Assembly (NCBI RefSeq): GCF_900095135.1
Contig: NZ_LT605205.1
Location: forward strand, 3,100,001 to 3,164,000
Length of the DNA stretch: 64,000 nt
Source of the DNA: Proteiniphilum saccharofermentans
GTDB lineage: Bacteria; Bacteroidota; Bacteroidia; Bacteroidales; Dysgonomonadaceae
Direction of reading: 5' to 3'
The number at the start of each line of letters is the position of its first letter. Position 1 is the first letter of the stretch. Made by a program: the position numbers and the translations under genes. The notes under the pieces were generated by a model, which was given only the letters and a program-made list of their open reading frames with translations, searched no databases and was not told the DNA's origin. Shown in pieces: positions 47,018 to 55,404 of the stretch.

Positions 47018-47025
47018 TATTTTTG
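47018..47025 (+). promoter_or_regulatory. -7 box of the cupin/DUF438/DUF2249 operon
   Basis: TATTTTTG matches TAnnTTTG, giving a predicted start near 47029 and a leader of about 105 nt before the cupin gene. The spacing to the palindrome equals that at hcp. Confidence 0.6.
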
Positions 47026-47134
47026 TAAGCAACATGAGATATTTTTATCAAATCAAAAAGTATAGACGGGATCTTTCCAGTAAATACAACAGGATGAAAA
47101 TGTCCCCCACAAATAACAAATAAAAACAGAGATT

Positions 47135-47464
47135 ATGGCAACATACGAAAAATCAAAAGTCATCGCCCTCGAAGAATCGATAGATTACGCTTCCGGCGGG
47201 GTAGTCAGCAAACAAGTCACCAAAAACAAAGTAGGGAATATCACTCTCTTCTCTTTCGATAAAGACCAGGGGCTGACCGAACATACCGCAAACTACGACG
47301 CTTTTGTACAGATACTGGACGGAGAAGCTGAAATACGGATTGGCGGTGTACCGCATCTTCTGAAAAAAGGAGATTGCATCATCATGCCGGCTAATATACC
47401 CCATGCTCTGACAGCCGTTGAGCGCTTCAAGATGTTGCTGACTATGATCCGCGGAGAAGAATAA
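47135..47464 (+). CDS. small cupin-domain protein
   Basis: The 109-residue protein is a single conserved-barrel cupin. The first metal-binding motif corresponds to LTEHTANYDAFVQILDGEAEI (about residues 48-68, with one His and the usual trailing Glu/Gly) and the second to GDCIIMPANIPHAL (about 82-95, His near 93). The reduced set of histidines leaves metal binding uncertain. It is the first gene of a three-gene operon, 36 bp before the DUF438 gene, under the Crp-type palindrome. Its role could be sensing or binding a small ligand in nitrosative or redox stress. No reaction is assigned. Confidence 0.85.
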   Translation: MATYEKSKVIALEESIDYASGGVVSKQVTKNKVGNITLFSFDKDQGLTEHTANYDAFVQILDGEAEIRIGGVPHLLKKGDCIIMPANIPHALTAVERFKMLLTMIRGEE

Positions 47465-47500
47465 AAGGGTAGAAACTGACCGGTAAAATAAACTTTATAT

Positions 47501-48736
47501 ATGAGCGAATTCATCAATAACTCAACGCAGCGCAAAGAGATGCTGCGTCATCTCCTTCTCAGGCTGCACGAAGGGGACAATCCCGAAATATTGCGCCAAC
47601 GGCTGATTGAAGTGCTGAAAAGCATTCCCTACCACGAAGTAGTGGAGGTAGAGCAGGAACTGATCAACAGCAATGCACTTACCGAACAGGAGATACTTGA
47701 ATTCTGCGACCTGCATACGGCGGTACTCGACGGGAGCATCGACCAGCAAGGGGCAAAACAAATACCTGCAGGCCATCCGGTAGACACTTTCAAGAAAGAG
47801 AATATCGCTATCCGCCAACAGCTCGAGGCATACGAAGAGATAAAGAAAAAGATTGCGGATATCACCGATGCACAAGTGACGGGATATGTACTTCAACTGC
47901 GTACCATCTTCAACAACTTCTCCGATATCGACAAGCATTACAAACGGAAGGAGTATCAACTTTTCCCGTTTCTGGAAAAACACCTGATCACCGGGCCGCC
48001 CAAAGTGATGTGGGGTAAACATGATGAGACACGAGAATTACTGAAAAATTCGCATGAAGCGCTTGCATCACCTATTTCCAGTACAGAAGAGTTAAGATCG
48101 ATTATACAGTTGGTGCTTGACCACACGGTAGAGATGATTGCCGGAATGATCATGAAAGAGGAAGAGATTCTCTTGCCGATGTCTATGGATACGCTTACTG
48201 AAGATGAATGGTACAAAATCTATCAGGAGACGCCGGAATTTGGTTATTGCCTGATCGATCCGGAGGATGAATGGGCGCCGGGCGGTGTGAAGGTGGAAAA
48301 ACAGGAATATGTGACAGCCGATGCCATCCGTCTCTCTTCAGGCGCATTTAATCTGGACGAGTTAGAGGCTCTGTTCCTGCACTTACCTATCGACATCACC
48401 TTTGTAGATAAGAACGACAAGGTACGTTTCTTCTCGCACAGTCCCAACCGCGTTTTCGAACGCAACCGGTCCATCATTGGCCGCGATGTACGGATGTGCC
48501 ACCCGCCCGGCAGTGTACATATAGTGGAGCAGATACTCACCGATTTCAGAAGCGGGAAAGAGAACAAGGCTGTTTTCTGGATGTCGAATTTTCAGGGACG
48601 TTTTATTTACATCGAATATTCTGCCGTCCGCGGGAAAGAAGGTGAATACCTCGGTGTAGTGGAGGTGACACAGGATATCACCACCATGCGAAAGCTGGAA
48701 GGCGACCAACGTTTGTTATCGTATGAGCAGAGATAG
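47501..48736 (+). CDS. DUF438 / hemerythrin-like / PAS-domain protein
   Basis: The 411-residue cytosolic protein has three parts. An N-terminal DUF438 domain spans about 8-75 (KEMLRHLLLRLHEGDNPE). A hemerythrin HHE-type four-helix domain spans about 85-225, with candidate iron ligands in GHPVDTFKKE, DKHYKRKEYQLFPFLEKH, GKHDETRELL and LDHTVEMI...EEEILLPM. A C-terminal PAS domain spans about 290-400 (LPIDITFVDKNDKVRFFS, CHPPGSVHIVEQI, YLGVVEVTQDIT). Hemerythrin folds carry a di-iron site that can bind O2 or NO or help repair Fe-S centres (as in YtfE/ScdA). No output domain is visible. Its last codons overlap the next gene by 14 bp. Confidence 0.9.
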   Translation: MSEFINNSTQRKEMLRHLLLRLHEGDNPEILRQRLIEVLKSIPYHEVVEVEQELINSNALTEQEILEFCDLHTAVLDGSIDQQGAKQIPAGHPVDTFKKENIAIRQQLEAYEEIKKKIADITDAQVTGYVLQLRTIFNNFSDIDKHYKRKEYQLFPFLEKHLITGPPKVMWGKHDETRELLKNSHEALASPISSTEELRSIIQLVLDHTVEMIAGMIMKEEEILLPMSMDTLTEDEWYKIYQETPEFGYCLIDPEDEWAPGGVKVEKQEYVTADAIRLSSGAFNLDELEALFLHLPIDITFVDKNDKVRFFSHSPNRVFERNRSIIGRDVRMCHPPGSVHIVEQILTDFRSGKENKAVFWMSNFQGRFIYIEYSAVRGKEGEYLGVVEVTQDITTMRKLEGDQRLLSYEQR

Positions 48737-49250
48737 AATAGATATCACACCCGACACAAAGGTGGCTGAACTACTGAAGAATTATCCGGAATTAGAGGGG
48801 ATCATTCTTCAGTTCTCACCCGCTTTCGCAGCACTGAAAAACCCGGTGCTACGAAATACAGTGGCTAAAGCAACTTCGCTGCAGCAGGCTGCCAAAGTGG
48901 GTAATGTCAATGTAGTAGACATGGTAAACACATTACGGAAAGAAGCCGGAATGCCTGAATTGGGGGACGATTTTTGTCCTGACGGGGAAGAGATGTCTGT
49001 TCCTTTTTCACAGGAAATTCCCGAAACGCCCGTTACATTTACATTAGATGTACGTCCCATCATTGCAGCCGGAGATCATCCCAAAGACCTGGTTATTACA
49101 GAAGCTGAAAAGTTGTCTCCCGGCGAATGTATGGAATTGATTTCCCCCTTTCCTCCGGCCCCACTGATCAATCTACTGCAAAAAAGGGGATTCAAGGTCA
49201 CCATGCTTGCACCGGAGAAGGGAATGGTAAGAACTTTTGTGAAGAGGTAA
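48723..49250 (+). CDS. DUF1858 + DUF2249 protein
   Basis: The 175-residue protein has an N-terminal DUF1858 domain, related to the ScdA N-terminal module (ITPDTKVAELLKNYPELEGI, about residues 8-75). A C-terminal DUF2249 domain starts at FTLDVRPIIAAGDHP (about residue 106) and includes SPGECMELISPFPPAPLINLL, the sulfur-carrier-like TusA-type fold. DUF1858 modules accompany di-iron repair proteins, and DUF2249 is often linked to hemerythrin and denitrification genes. Its start lies within the last codons of the DUF438 gene, so the two are translationally coupled and probably interact. Confidence 0.88.
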   Translation: MSRDRIDITPDTKVAELLKNYPELEGIILQFSPAFAALKNPVLRNTVAKATSLQQAAKVGNVNVVDMVNTLRKEAGMPELGDDFCPDGEEMSVPFSQEIPETPVTFTLDVRPIIAAGDHPKDLVITEAEKLSPGECMELISPFPPAPLINLLQKRGFKVTMLAPEKGMVRTFVKR

Positions 49251-49254
49251 TATT

Positions 49255-49551
49255 TTATTCAGCAAGAAGTGCTGTATTTGACATATCCTGTACTATTACC
49301 CCTTCCTTCACCAACTCATATGCAAAAATCCAATCTTTTTCAAATACAGCACAACGATAACCAAGAGAACGCCATTTTTTAAAGCGGCATAACGGATATT
49401 CTACTAAATTAGCCAATGATTTTAAGAAATCACCAATACGATCAACACGACTCATTGCCGCATTTTCTGACATCTTTAATTCTATCGCAAGATAATCTCG
49501 CAGTTCTGATATCTTATTTACAACTGTATCAGATACAATGACGTCACGCAT
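49255..49551 (-). CDS. type II toxin of the RelE/ParE superfamily
   Basis: The 98-residue protein has the RelE/ParE fold pattern: an N-terminal helix pair (VVNKISELRDYLAIEL) and C-terminal strands with YRCAVFEKDWIFAYELVKEG and VIVQDMSNTALL. Such toxins cleave mRNA at the ribosome or poison gyrase; which applies here cannot be decided. It overlaps the antitoxin gene by 8 bp, the typical arrangement. Its stop is 4 bp from the end of the convergent DUF2249 gene, so there is almost no space between the two units. Confidence 0.85.
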   Translation of the reverse strand: MRDVIVSDTVVNKISELRDYLAIELKMSENAAMSRVDRIGDFLKSLANLVEYPLCRFKKWRSLGYRCAVFEKDWIFAYELVKEGVIVQDMSNTALLAE

Positions 49552-49765
49552 TATCGTAATGTGCCTTAAGTTGCCGTTTTACTTCACCTACAAATTCATC
49601 GACAGTAATTGCCCCTTCAGCAATAGCCTTATCCCAAGCACTTTCTCTTTTTGTATTTTCTCTCTTATGAGCAGTTATACTAACTCCTGCAAGCGAATTT
49701 AGATAATCCAGTGTCTTTTTCACTTCTGGAGTTTCTTCGTCTATCTTTATTATCAATGTAGTCAT
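49544..49765 (-). CDS. antitoxin partner of the RelE/ParE-like toxin
   Basis: The 73-residue protein precedes and overlaps the toxin gene. It is charged, with a beta-strand-like start (TTLIIKIDEETPEVKK) and a helical C terminus (AITVDEFVGEVKRQL) of the kind that wraps RelE/ParE toxins. No clear DNA-binding motif is seen. It is identified mainly by position, size and composition. It should neutralise the toxin and probably represses the operon together with it. Confidence 0.8.
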   Translation of the reverse strand: MTTLIIKIDEETPEVKKTLDYLNSLAGVSITAHKRENTKRESAWDKAIAEGAITVDEFVGEVKRQLKAHYDNA

Positions 49766-49875
49766 ACCATTATCTTTATTTTAGCCCCAAGGATATCCGG
49801 TATAAAATAAAGATTAATATCTCACAAATCCAAATTTAAAACTATAAATCTTTGAAATAGAACTAAACAACGTAT

Positions 49876-50346
49876 CTAACTTATTATCTCTACGTGCTTA
49901 CCATTGGCTTTGGCTTCAAGATACAAGCGATATAGACTCCCTTTTTCGTCTAAAGACCCGAAGACAACTTTATCTGCCATCTCAATGATATAATTGTTTC
50001 GGGTAAAACAACTTTGTCGGGATTGATGCATTATCGTCTGCGAAACAGGAGAGATAAGCAGAAGTCGCTTCTCTTTCAAAGGATTTTGCAAAAGATCGGG
50101 GATTTGTTTGTAAAGCGCCCTCCCCATAACCAGTATGATGGGTTGCTTTCCTTTAAGTAGAAAGGTTAAGACATCTTTCTCCAAAGGGGAATGGAACCCG
50201 CTAATAATACATGTACCTTTGTCCCGTTCCTGCGTGACCCAATCGTAGCATTTCAGTACGGCAGTCGGGGAAATTTTCCTGCTGCTCAAAAAGGCTGTTT
50301 TAGGTAATTTCAGCAAATCTTTATTTCCAAGAAAGGACAAATCCAT
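49876..50346 (-). CDS. DprA/Smf-like (SLOG-type Rossmann) protein
   Basis: The 156-residue protein resembles the Rossmann-like core of DprA. It has CYDWVTQERDKGTCIISGFHSPLEKDVLTFLL in the first half, the strand PIILVMGRAL, and TRNNYIIEMADKVVFGSLDEKGSL near the C terminus. It lacks the additional N- and C-terminal domains of full DprA. Such short SLOG proteins may bind a nucleotide or ligand; a role in natural competence is unlikely. It starts 7 bp downstream of the Panacea-domain gene on the same strand, forming a three-gene toxin-antitoxin-associated cluster. Its contribution is unknown. Confidence 0.7.
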   Translation of the reverse strand: MDLSFLGNKDLLKLPKTAFLSSRKISPTAVLKCYDWVTQERDKGTCIISGFHSPLEKDVLTFLLKGKQPIILVMGRALYKQIPDLLQNPLKEKRLLLISPVSQTIMHQSRQSCFTRNNYIIEMADKVVFGSLDEKGSLYRLYLEAKANGKHVEIIS

Positions 50347-50353
50347 GGGAATG

Positions 50354-51346
50354 CTAATTCTTTAACTCAAATGCATACAAATAGTCAATTGGTTGATGCG
50401 GATTATCCACATTCTGTTGCCAACCAATCTCTTCGTGGCTTAAATCAACCATTTCCTGGGTAGAGAGATCTTTGAATTTGTCATTAATACTTTGCAGCAT
50501 TTCCAGTTCCTGCTGTTGGAACAAATTATCATTGAATTCTCTTGCAGGAAGATACTTTTCCCCCACTCCCCCATCCGGGAATGTCTTGTTATGCACTTTC
50601 AACAGTTCCATTTTTGCCAGATGTTCGAAAATACTATTAAAATTATCCGGAACAGGCCCCATATCAATCGCGTAATACTCCGATCCACTTATGGAGACAC
50701 CATATTCTTTGAAAAAGGTAAAATCCGCATAAAACAATAACTTGTTCAATTTCGTTTTCCACGGTCGTTGATGGGTGCAGAAATAGATAATCATTTCCAC
50801 AAATTTCTCAAAATCCGGTTTGCCAAATCCGGTGAACCGACTTCGCCGTTTGCCGTCGAAAAGATAGTTTCTGACTACTGTTTCTTCCTTATCAGCCTTA
50901 TTAATCAATCTCTCCGCATTGTGTCTTGCTTTTTCTATAGCACTACCTTCCAATGCGTGAGAAAGATCAATCATATCGAGAAATTTTCTCGGGTCGGCAG
51001 CCATCTGGATCAATCGGGCATTGGCTTGTGTAGGCACCTCTCCCGCTTCATATTGCCGGTATGTGTTGTCTCCGAATCCCAAGACATGCGACATCTTTAT
51101 TGCCGACAGATCATATTTTTCCCGTATGGATTTTATCTCATCGGGATAGGGAATATTATATTTCTCCCTATATTGATTGATGACCTGATCGTAATTCAAT
51201 TGTGCGAAATGTTCATCCTCGAACTCTTCACCCGTATCTTCACACTTCCAGGAATGAAAACAAATCTTGAAGATTTCTTTCCGGAATGTCATCTCACGCC
51301 ATTCCTTCCGAACGAACATTTCTTTCTCTGTAAACGGACTTAACAT
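50354..51346 (-). CDS. MqsA-type HTH + Panacea (SocA/DUF4065) antitoxin
   Basis: The 330-residue protein joins two parts. Residues about 1-120 are MqsA/YgiT-like: a degenerate zinc-finger region (FHSWKCEDTGEEFED) and an HTH (SAIKMSHVLGFGDNTYRQYEAGEVP). Residues about 165-330 form the SocA/DUF4065 domain (KFVEMIIYFCTHQRPWKTKLNKLL, GPVPDNFNSIFEHL, HEEIGWQQN). This domain, called Panacea, has been shown in other bacteria to be an antitoxin module that pairs with many unrelated toxins. Upstream lies an MqsR-like toxin gene, with a 12-bp gap. The HTH probably makes it an autorepressor. Confidence 0.88.
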   Translation of the reverse strand: MLSPFTEKEMFVRKEWREMTFRKEIFKICFHSWKCEDTGEEFEDEHFAQLNYDQVINQYREKYNIPYPDEIKSIREKYDLSAIKMSHVLGFGDNTYRQYEAGEVPTQANARLIQMAADPRKFLDMIDLSHALEGSAIEKARHNAERLINKADKEETVVRNYLFDGKRRSRFTGFGKPDFEKFVEMIIYFCTHQRPWKTKLNKLLFYADFTFFKEYGVSISGSEYYAIDMGPVPDNFNSIFEHLAKMELLKVHNKTFPDGGVGEKYLPAREFNDNLFQQQELEMLQSINDKFKDLSTQEMVDLSHEEIGWQQNVDNPHQPIDYLYAFELKN

Positions 51347-51358
51347 TGTTATTCAACT

Positions 51359-51706
51359 TTAATCTTTAAAAGGATAGATGATGGGATGCTCCGCTTTATG
51401 AAATGAGATACATATTACGTTTCTTTTGGTGACGGAGATTTTTATATACACTTCAATACCTTTTACTATTTTACCGAAAGCCACCATTTCGTATTGCTCC
51501 TGATAGACTCCTTCTTCTATTCTGTAGAAATCTTCAGCCTTCAATTGTAAAATTACTTCCTTCCGCTTATCCGGAGGTATATCCAAATCAAGCAATGCTT
51601 GCGCATTCTTTTCCCGCTGGTTCAGGAACATAAAGGTTATCAAACCGCAAGCTTCTTTGGTCCTGATCTCTTCCAAGAACTTCTCAACGTCTTGTCTGGT
51701 TCTCAT
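51359..51706 (-). CDS. MqsR-like type II toxin
   Basis: The 115-residue protein resembles MqsR of E. coli in its C-terminal two-thirds: ALLDLDIPPDKRKEVILQL, LKAEDFYRIEEG and EVYIKISVTKRNVICISFHKAE align with the corresponding MqsR strands. MqsR is a RelE-fold ribonuclease that cleaves mRNA at GCU. Its N terminus (TRQDVEKFLEEIRTKEACG) extends the fold. It is the first gene of the cluster, preceding its antitoxin as in mqsRA. The -7 box at 51717-51724 lies only 10 bp before the start codon, predicting a nearly leaderless mRNA. Confidence 0.75.
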   Translation of the reverse strand: MRTRQDVEKFLEEIRTKEACGLITFMFLNQREKNAQALLDLDIPPDKRKEVILQLKAEDFYRIEEGVYQEQYEMVAFGKIVKGIEVYIKISVTKRNVICISFHKAEHPIIYPFKD

Positions 51707-51997
51707 TATGGTAACACAAAGATATAGTATAATGTTTATATATACAACTAAAAAGTTGATATTTTATTTATATATACGGGTATTATCAACTAAAAAATCT
51801 ATTTTAGCGCAAGTTTTTTTCATTCAATTATATCAATCTTTAATCCGAGATTTAATTGTTTGAATATTATCGTAAATCTGAGCCATTTGGCATAAATTAT
51901 TTTCTTCTTGCAAATCTACAAAATAAACCTAAAGAAATGTTTATTAACATGGATTTGACTTCATGATAAGATAATTGGAAAATATGCTCCATATATG
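51707..51997. promoter_or_regulatory. AT-rich region with operator-like repeats upstream of the MqsR-like gene
   Basis: TATCTTTG (minus strand, 51717-51724) is the candidate -7 box. Upstream are direct repeats TTTATATATAC at 51735-51745 and 51767-51777 (32 bp apart) and CAACTAAAAA at 51745-51754 and 51787-51796. An 8-bp inverted repeat pairs AGTTGATA (51754-51761) with TATCAACT (51784-51791). Such repeats fit an autoregulatory operator for the HTH antitoxin. The rest of the stretch to the mdh terminator shows no gene. Confidence 0.5.
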
Positions 51998-52029
51998 AAA
52001 AAACCGGCCCTTTTCAGAGCCGGTTTTTT
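51998..52029 (-). terminator. terminator of mdh
   Basis: AAAAAACCGGC at 51998-52008 pairs with GCCGGTTTTTT at 52019-52029 across a 10-base loop, 38 bp past the mdh stop codon on the minus strand. Confidence 0.85.
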
Positions 52030-52066
52030 AACTATACTGTATAATATTAGGGCATACTTCCTTTTC

Positions 52067-53065
52067 TTACAGATTCGGATTTACGCTACTCCACTGATCT
52101 ACCGGAGGGATAGTACCCATGGCGATCACTTCGTCGCGCAGTTTCACCAGGTGTCCGTAGCTCTGTTTCAGTTCGGCTATTTCGGCATCGGTCCCTTTCA
52201 CTTCACCGAATGAAACACCATTTTTATCCAGCGTGGTCTCCATTGCCATCATGATATGCTCGAATCCCTGACTATTCACATAGCATCCGGCCGGCCAACG
52301 GAAAGATTCACCACCCATGGTGGCACGGATCATCTCAACAGAAGTGTAAGAGGGGCTCTGGAAAGAAGAACGGCCGCGCAGTTTGATGATATTGGCACCA
52401 CCTTTGGTTACGCGTGTTTTTAATTCAGCCCATTGTTCATTAGTGAGAGCATCAGTTCCGATCAGTTCAGTAAGCGGTTTGCCGTCCACTTTGGCAGTAG
52501 AAGCGAAAACAGCCATCTGTTCGCCGTGACCGCCATAGGTGCGGGCACCGGTCACTTTGCTCTGCTCCACGCCGAAATGTTTTGCCAGTTCGCTTTGCAG
52601 ACGGGTGCTGTCCAACGCCGCCAATGTAGTTACTTGAGACGGTTTCAATCCTGAATAGATCAGGGCTACCAGTCCGGTAATATCAGCCGGGTTGAAGATG
52701 ATGGTCAGATGTTTCAGGTCGGGGCAATATTCCTTGATATCTTTTCCCAGTTGGGCAGCGATTTCCGCATTGCCTTTCAGCAGGTCTTCACGGGTCATAC
52801 CGTCCTTACGGGGTGCACCACCTGAAGAGATCATGTACTTGGAACCGGTGAAAGCTTCTTTCACATCTGTGGAGTAAGTGAAGTTTACTCCTTCGAAGCC
52901 ACAATGGCGCATCTCCTCCACTACTCCTTCTAGACCCAATGCAAACGGGTCATAAAGGCAGATATTGGGCGTTAAACGCATCATGGCTGCTGTTTGCACC
53001 ATATTGGAACCGATCATGCCGGCAGCTCCTACAATCGTTAATTTGTCGTTCGTCAGAAAGCTCAT
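52067..53065 (-). CDS. mdh: malate dehydrogenase
   Basis: The enzyme interconverts malate and oxaloacetate with NAD in the cytosol, here probably in the reductive branch leading to fumarate and succinate. From ATG at 53065 (MSFLTNDKLTIVG) it has 332 residues; an upstream ATG in the frame would read through the promoter. The Rossmann start TIVGAAGMIGSNM is at about 9-21. A substrate-binding Arg lies in GGAPRKDGMTREDL, and the catalytic His is probably in TYGGHGEQMAVF near residue 185. A TATATTTG box lies at 53124-53131 on the minus strand. It is monocistronic with its own terminator. Confidence 0.95.
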   Translation of the reverse strand: MSFLTNDKLTIVGAAGMIGSNMVQTAAMMRLTPNICLYDPFALGLEGVVEEMRHCGFEGVNFTYSTDVKEAFTGSKYMISSGGAPRKDGMTREDLLKGNAEIAAQLGKDIKEYCPDLKHLTIIFNPADITGLVALIYSGLKPSQVTTLAALDSTRLQSELAKHFGVEQSKVTGARTYGGHGEQMAVFASTAKVDGKPLTELIGTDALTNEQWAELKTRVTKGGANIIKLRGRSSFQSPSYTSVEMIRATMGGESFRWPAGCYVNSQGFEHIMMAMETTLDKNGVSFGEVKGTDAEIAELKQSYGHLVKLRDEVIAMGTIPPVDQWSSVNPNL

Positions 53066-53123
53066 AATTGATTTATATTTGAATGTTAATAATACGTCCT
53101 GATACAAGTGTGATTTAAGGCTT

Positions 53124-53131
53124 CAAATATA
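53124..53131 (-). promoter_or_regulatory. mdh: candidate -7 box of mdh
   Basis: TATATTTG on the minus strand lies 59 bp upstream of the ATG at 53065 and matches TAnnTTTG. It favours the ATG at 53065 over the in-frame ATG at 53107, which would leave almost no leader. Confidence 0.45.
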
Positions 53132-53190
53132 CAAAATATTGCCGTATCAGGAGGCATCCCAACTAATAATAAACCCTAAAAAGGAACGAC

Positions 53191-55392
53191 CTACAGGAGG
53201 CTCCATGCTGCTGTTAAACCGGCCATCACGATCGCCACCATGCTCATTAGCTTGATAAGGATATTGAGGGAGGGGCCGGAAGTATCTTTAAACGGATCAC
53301 CGACAGTATCACCCACCACAGTGGCCTTGTGCGCTTCGCTTCCTTTTCCGCCCAAATGACCCTCTTCGATATATTTCTTGGCATTATCCCAGGCTCCACC
53401 TGAATTGGCCATAAAGACGGCAAGCACGAAACCGGCACCCAAACCGCCTGCCAGTAGCCCCATTACTCCGGCTACACCAAAAATCAAACCGGTCAATATG
53501 GGTATGATAATGGCCAACAGCGAAGGCAACAACATCTCCCGCTGTGCCCCCTTGGTAGAGATAGCCACACAGCGCGCATAGTCGGGCGTAGTTTCTCCTG
53601 TCATTATCCCTTTTATTTCACGGAACTGGCGGCGTACCTCTTCCACCATTTTTTGTGCCGCCCTGCCCACGGCATTCATCGTGAGTCCACAGAAAAGGAA
53701 GGCCATCATCGATCCGAGGAAAATGCCCGCGAGTACTTTCGGATTCATCAATGTAACCTGGAAATAGTTCATAAAATCGACAAAACTGGCTTTGGCCACC
53801 TCCACTGTGTCTCCGTCTGCCAATTCAAGCACATCGTCACCCAGGCGAAGCATGCCGATCCGTACCTCCTCCATATAGGATGCCAGTAACGCCAGTCCGG
53901 TGAGTGCCGCCGATCCTATGGCAAATCCTTTGCCGGTAGCGGCAGTAGTATTTCCCAATGCATCCAGCGCGTCGGTACGCTTTCTCACTTCCGGCTCCAG
54001 CCCGCTCATCTCCGCATTTCCACCGGCATTATCGGCGATAGGGCCATAAGCATCGGTAGCCAGGGTAATTCCCAGTGTGGAGAGCATCCCCACCGCAGCA
54101 ATGGCGATACCGTATAATCCCATACTCAGGTTGCCTGCAGAGATCATATTCTGCACATCGAAACGAATGGCGGAAAGGTAGGAAATCACAATAGCCAACA
54201 CAATGGTAACCACCGGCACTACCGTGGATATAAACCCTGTTCCCATTCCGGAGATGATTACTGTAGCAGGGCCGGTTTGGGCACTGGCAGCAATACCTCT
54301 TGTCGGCTTGTATGAATGTGATGTGAAATATTCAGTGCCCTGCCCGATGATAATCCCGGCAAGGAGACCGGCGATTACGGAGAAGGACAAGCCCAACCAG
54401 TTCGTGAAACCCAGCAGGTACAATATACCAAATGTGGCACCGGCGATCAGGATCGCGCTCACATTCACCCCCCGGTTAAGAGAATCCATCAATTGTTTTA
54501 CAGAAGCATTTTCTTTGGTCCTTACCAAAAAGACCCCAAGAATGGAAAGAAACACACCAATGGCGGCAATAATCATAGGGGCAAATACGGCATTCTTCTG
54601 CATCGATGGATTCATTATAAAGGCCGATGCTCCTAATGCAGCCGTGGAAAGGATAGAGCCGCAATAAGATTCATAGAGGTCGGCACCCATTCCTGCCACG
54701 TCTCCCACATTGTCTCCCACATTATCGGCAATGGTAGCCGGATTACGCGGATCATCTTCCGGAATGCCAGCCTCTACTTTCCCTACCAGGTCGGCACCCA
54801 CATCGGCTGCCTTGGTATAGATCCCGCCGCCTACGCGGGCAAACAAGGCTTGTGTAGAAGCCCCCATCCCAAAGGTAAGCATGGTGGTGGTAATCATAAC
54901 CAGTTTATGCCCGGCATCGGCATCCTCCACAAAGTGATCCAGGATCAAGTACCATGCAGAGATATCGAGCAATGCCAGCCCTACTACCACAAGCCCCATC
55001 ACGGCACCCGAACGGAATGCTACCTGTAGCCCGCTATTCAACGAACGGCGTACAGCATTGGCCGTCCTGGCCGACGCATAGGTGGCCGTCTTCATACCGA
55101 AGAACCCTGCCAGACCCGAGAAAAAACCACCGGTAAGAAAAGCGAACGGCACCCAATTGTTTTGTAGGCCGAAAAAAGCCATGACAGCAAAAAGAAGAGC
55201 CAGCACAATAAATACTGCGGTCACCACTTTGTACTGTTGTTTAAGGTACGACATGGCACCCTCTCGAACGTGACGGGCAATGGTTTTCATTTTCTCCGTG
55301 CCCTCACTCTCCTTCATCATTCTCTTAAAGAAGTAATATGCAAAAATCAGCGCCACAATAGAGGCGACTGGTACAAGATAAAAGTAATTCAT
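53191..55392 (-). CDS. hppA: K+-dependent membrane-bound pyrophosphatase (H+ and/or Na+ pump)
   Basis: HppA hydrolyses pyrophosphate and pumps H+ or Na+ across the inner membrane. The 733-residue protein has about 16 membrane segments. The substrate-site motif [20 protein letters not shown] is followed by [18 protein letters not shown] (about residues 200-240). The segment [17 protein letters not shown] carries Ala where K+-independent enzymes have Lys, so this is the K+-dependent class. Members from Bacteroides have been shown to pump Na+ as well as H+. An IS1595-family element lies only 12 bp upstream of the start codon and has replaced the native leader, so transcription may now start in the IS. 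Confidence 0.96.
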   Translation of the reverse strand: MNYFYLVPVASIVALIFAYYFFKRMMKESEGTEKMKTIARHVREGAMSYLKQQYKVVTAVFIVLALLFAVMAFFGLQNNWVPFAFLTGGFFSGLAGFFGMKTATYASARTANAVRRSLNSGLQVAFRSGAVMGLVVVGLALLDISAWYLILDHFVEDADAGHKLVMITTTMLTFGMGASTQALFARVGGGIYTKAADVGADLVGKVEAGIPEDDPRNPATIADNVGDNVGDVAGMGADLYESYCGSILSTAALGASAFIMNPSMQKNAVFAPMIIAAIGVFLSILGVFLVRTKENASVKQLMDSLNRGVNVSAILIAGATFGILYLLGFTNWLGLSFSVIAGLLAGIIIGQGTEYFTSHSYKPTRGIAASAQTGPATVIISGMGTGFISTVVPVVTIVLAIVISYLSAIRFDVQNMISAGNLSMGLYGIAIAAVGMLSTLGITLATDAYGPIADNAGGNAEMSGLEPEVRKRTDALDALGNTTAATGKGFAIGSAALTGLALLASYMEEVRIGMLRLGDDVLELADGDTVEVAKASFVDFMNYFQVTLMNPKVLAGIFLGSMMAFLFCGLTMNAVGRAAQKMVEEVRRQFREIKGIMTGETTPDYARCVAISTKGAQREMLLPSLLAIIIPILTGLIFGVAGVMGLLAGGLGAGFVLAVFMANSGGAWDNAKKYIEEGHLGGKGSEAHKATVVGDTVGDPFKDTSGPSLNILIKLMSMVAIVMAGLTAAWSLL

Positions 55393-55404
55393 AGATTATT
55401 TATT

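Noticed and set aside
47153-48709. Minus-strand frames opposite the cupin and DUF438 genes
   Set aside because: They are antisense to genes with recognisable domains and carry no motif of their own.
49876-50346. Functional DprA for natural transformation
   Set aside because: Only a short Rossmann-like core is present, without the flanking DprA domains, and it is embedded in a toxin-antitoxin cluster.
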